A stretch of 64,000 nt of DNA from Endomicrobium sp. GTDB taxonomy: Bacteria > Elusimicrobiota > Endomicrobiia > Endomicrobiales > Endomicrobiaceae. A program made the position numbers and the translations under genes. How positions within the stretch are numbered: position 1 is the first letter of the stretch; each line of letters opens with the position of its first letter. Of this stretch, positions 61,607 through 64,000 are shown in pieces. The stretch is taken from assembly GCA_031262885.1 (NCBI GenBank), contig JAISGV010000003.1:1-64000 (forward strand). The letters run 5' to 3'. The notes beneath the pieces are model-generated. The model was not told the origin of the DNA. It saw only the letters and a list, made by a program, of their open reading frames with translations, and made no database searches.

Positions 61607-62737
61607 ATGATAAACAGGGAATACAAAAAAGCTTATTTGGAACTTTCTAATGGTATTAAATTAGAAGGTATAGCAATAGGCTCCAAGGTTAGTGTTAGCG
61701 GCGAATTGGTCTTTAATACTGGAATGTTAGGTTATAGTGAAGCAATGACAGATCCATCTTATTTAGGTCAAATATTAGTATTTAGTTTTTGTATTATTGG
61801 TAATTATGGTATTCCTATTCCTAAAGATGGAAATTTTTTTATGTCAAAAGGTCATGAAAGTTCATCAATAAAAACTCAGGGTATTATAGTATCAGATATT
61901 TTTGATGGTTGTTATCATCACGATGGAGGCATTTCTCTTGAAAAATGGATGAAAAAACAATCTGTACCAGGTATTGCAGGAATAGATACAAGATACTTGG
62001 TTCAATTAATAAGAGAAAAAAAAGATTTGTTTGGTAAAATTATTTACGATGATTATCTTATTCAAGACAAAACTAGATTTGAATTTTTAAAAAATTTTAA
62101 AGATAATGATTATATTGAGCCATCTAAATATAACTTAATGCCATCTATATCTACAAAAGAAAAAATATTATTAGGTAATGTTGGATTTAAGAAAAAAGTT
62201 GCAATTGTTGACTGTGGAGCAAAATGGAACATAATTAGAATGTTAATTGAGCGAAATTGCCAAGTAGAATTGTTACCATGGAACACTGATTTTACTAAAA
62301 TTAAATGTGACGGTTGGATCATAAGCAATGGACCAGGTGATCCTAGAAATACAGGCGATTTGGTAAATAGAATAAAAAATGACATTTTATGTTTTGATAA
62401 GCCTGTTCTAGGGATCTGTTTAGGTCATCAATTATTAGCTTTGGCCTCAGGTTTTAATACAAAACGATTAGATCATGGGCACAGAAGTCACAATCAACCG
62501 GTATTCTCATTACCTGAAAAAAAAGCTTATATGTCTAGTCAAAACCATAGATATGCTGTAGAAAAAAGATCAATAAAAAATGATTGGAATTTATGGTTTG
62601 AAAATGCAAATGATAAGTCTGTAGAAGGGTTAAAACATAAAACAAAGCCATTTATGTCAGTTCAATTTCATCCTGAAGCATCCAGTGGTCCAAATGATAC
62701 TGCCTGGATAATGGATAAGTTTGTTAAATTGCTATAG
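61607..62737 (+). CDS. carA: Carbamoyl-phosphate synthase small subunit
   Basis: FNTGMLGYSEAMTDPSYLGQILVF; PVLGICLGHQLLALA; FHPEASSGPNDTAWI. Confidence 0.96.
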   Translation: MINREYKKAYLELSNGIKLEGIAIGSKVSVSGELVFNTGMLGYSEAMTDPSYLGQILVFSFCIIGNYGIPIPKDGNFFMSKGHESSSIKTQGIIVSDIFDGCYHHDGGISLEKWMKKQSVPGIAGIDTRYLVQLIREKKDLFGKIIYDDYLIQDKTRFEFLKNFKDNDYIEPSKYNLMPSISTKEKILLGNVGFKKKVAIVDCGAKWNIIRMLIERNCQVELLPWNTDFTKIKCDGWIISNGPGDPRNTGDLVNRIKNDILCFDKPVLGICLGHQLLALASGFNTKRLDHGHRSHNQPVFSLPEKKAYMSSQNHRYAVEKRSIKNDWNLWFENANDKSVEGLKHKTKPFMSVQFHPEASSGPNDTAWIMDKFVKLL

Positions 62738-62773
62738 TTTAATTTTTTATATATTATATTGAGAATTAGAATG

Positions 62774-62804
62774 TATTTATAATATATTGAATGTATTATA
62801 AATA
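62774..62804. repeat. Perfect AT-only inverted repeat between carA and the permease
   Basis: TATTTATAATA (62774-62784) / TATTATAAATA (62794-62804), 9-nt loop. Confidence 0.6.
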
Positions 62805-62831
62805 AAAAATTTGAAAACGTCGGAGGAAAAG

Positions 62832-64000
62832 ATGAAGCAGTCTGGTAGTGATAGTTTGCAAAGGGGATTAAGTGAAAGACACGTACAACTTATTGCAATC
62901 GGCGGAGCTGTTGGAATTGGTTTATTTTTAGCATCTGGAAGTGCAATATCTTCAGCAGGACCGTCTTTATTGTTATCTTATCTTTTAGCTGGTTTTATAG
63001 TTTACTTAATCATGCGGGCTTTGGGAGAAGTTGCTGTTGAAAATCCAGTTTCAGGATCTTTTAGTGCTTATGCTCATAAGTATATAAGTCCTTGTGCAGG
63101 TTTTATGGTAGGTTGGACTTATTGGTTTTTATGGGTTGTAAGTAGTATGACAGAAATTACAGCCATTGGGATATATTGTAATTTTTGGTGGCCTGAGTTA
63201 CCTCAATGGATTCCTGGATTGTTATCTTTAATATGTGTCATGGGTGCAAATTTATTTAGTATAAAAATGTTTGGAGAAATTGAAGTTTGGTTTTCTTTAA
63301 TAAAAGTTATTACAATTGTTCTGATAATAATATTAGGATTATCCATAATTTTCTTTGGTATTGGAAATGGCGGGAAAATAGTAGGATTATCTAATTTATA
63401 TTCTTTACCTGGAGGTTTTTTCCCTTTTGGAATATCAGGAGTATTTAAGGCCTTAGGGATGGTAATATTAGCTTTTGTTGGAATAGAATTTATAGGAGTT
63501 ACGGCAGGGGAAGTAAAAAATCCTGAGAAAACCATTCCTTCTTCTATTAATAAAGTTTTAATAGGTATGTTATTTTTTTATACTGGCACTATTTTCGTAA
63601 TTATGTGTCTTTATCCATGGATGAATATAGCAAAAGGAGGCGGTGTATCTGGCAGTCCATTTGTGGCGACTTTTTCTGGCTTAGGAATAAAGCAAGCAGC
63701 TTCTATAATAAATTTTGTTGTGATAACGGCTGCTTTATCATCTTGTAATAGTGGAATGTTTAGTAATGGAAGGATGCTTTATAATTTAGCATTACAAAAT
63801 CAAGCTCCTAAATTTCTAGGCAAACTAAATTCAAACAAAATACCAGCTAACGGAATTATTTTTACTTTTTTTGTAGCTTTACTAGGGGTAATGTTGAATT
63901 ATGTTATGCCAAATAATGTTTTTATGACTTTAGCCGGTATTTCCACAGCTTTAGGAATCTGGATATTTGCCGTAATAGTTATAGTTCAAATGTGTTCTCG
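62832..64000 (+). CDS. Amino-acid permease, AAT/APC family (truncated at window end; not in ORF track)
   Basis: My translation MKQSGSDSLQRGLSERHVQLIAIGGAVGIGLFLASGSAISSAGPSLLLSYLLAGFIVYLIMRALGEVAVENPVSGSFSAYA...; SD CGGAGGA upstream; open to position 64000. Confidence 0.93.
   Translation, partial: MKQSGSDSLQRGLSERHVQLIAIGGAVGIGLFLASGSAISSAGPSLLLSYLLAGFIVYLIMRALGEVAVENPVSGSFSAYAHKYISPCAGFMVGWTYWFLWVVSSMTEITAIGIYCNFWWPELPQWIPGLLSLICVMGANLFSIKMFGEIEVWFSLIKVITIVLIIILGLSIIFFGIGNGGKIVGLSNLYSLPGGFFPFGISGVFKALGMVILAFVGIEFIGVTAGEVKNPEKTIPSSINKVLIGMLFFYTGTIFVIMCLYPWMNIAKGGGVSGSPFVATFSGLGIKQAASIINFVVITAALSSCNSGMFSNGRMLYNLALQNQAPKFLGKLNSNKIPANGIIFTFFVALLGVMLNYVMPNNVFMTLAGISTALGIWIFAVIVIVQMCS

Overview
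This window is a very AT-rich, gene-dense bacterial chromosome segment with short intergenic spacers and frequent start/stop overlaps. It looks like a reduced, probably host-associated genome. Almost every gene is on the + strand; the only convincing minus-strand gene is an M42-type peptidase at 55148-56215. In order, the content is: the 3' end of tuf, rpmG, tRNA-Trp, secE, nusG, rplK, rplA, then directly nusA, infB, rbfA, DHH phosphoesterase, truB, ribF, HIT protein, rpsU, dnaG, rpoD, folK, nadB, tRNA-Leu, an MprF-like membrane protein, tilS, ftsH, folP, glmM, glmS, acpS, an NnrD-like gene, a SemiSWEET-like gene, three tRNAs, clpP, clpX, lon, miaB, mutS, mutL, miaA, murJ, a lipoate-ligase-like gene, lysS, an aminotransferase, atpBEFHAGDC, yebC, ruvC, ruvA, an Nfn/sulfide-dehydrogenase-type pair, tpiA, an orphan N-terminal transketolase half, an acyl-CoA synthetase, pta, the M42 peptidase, a split archaeal-type glutamate synthase module, carA and a truncated amino-acid permease. 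TGA is used as a stop and the tRNA-Trp has a CCA anticodon, so the standard bacterial code applies. Most of this is housekeeping and I see no CRISPR, prophage, IS element or obvious defence system. The best second-look items are non-coding or architectural: a 40-bp near-perfect palindrome in front of clpP-clpX-lon; an atp leader with mutually exclusive hairpins and a possible 25-codon ORF; a structured rpoD-folK spacer; a shortened ATP synthase delta subunit; a transketolase N-half without its partner; a fused rplKA/nusA-infB operon; and the divergently controlled nitrogen module. The lineage cannot be assigned confidently from sequence reading alone.
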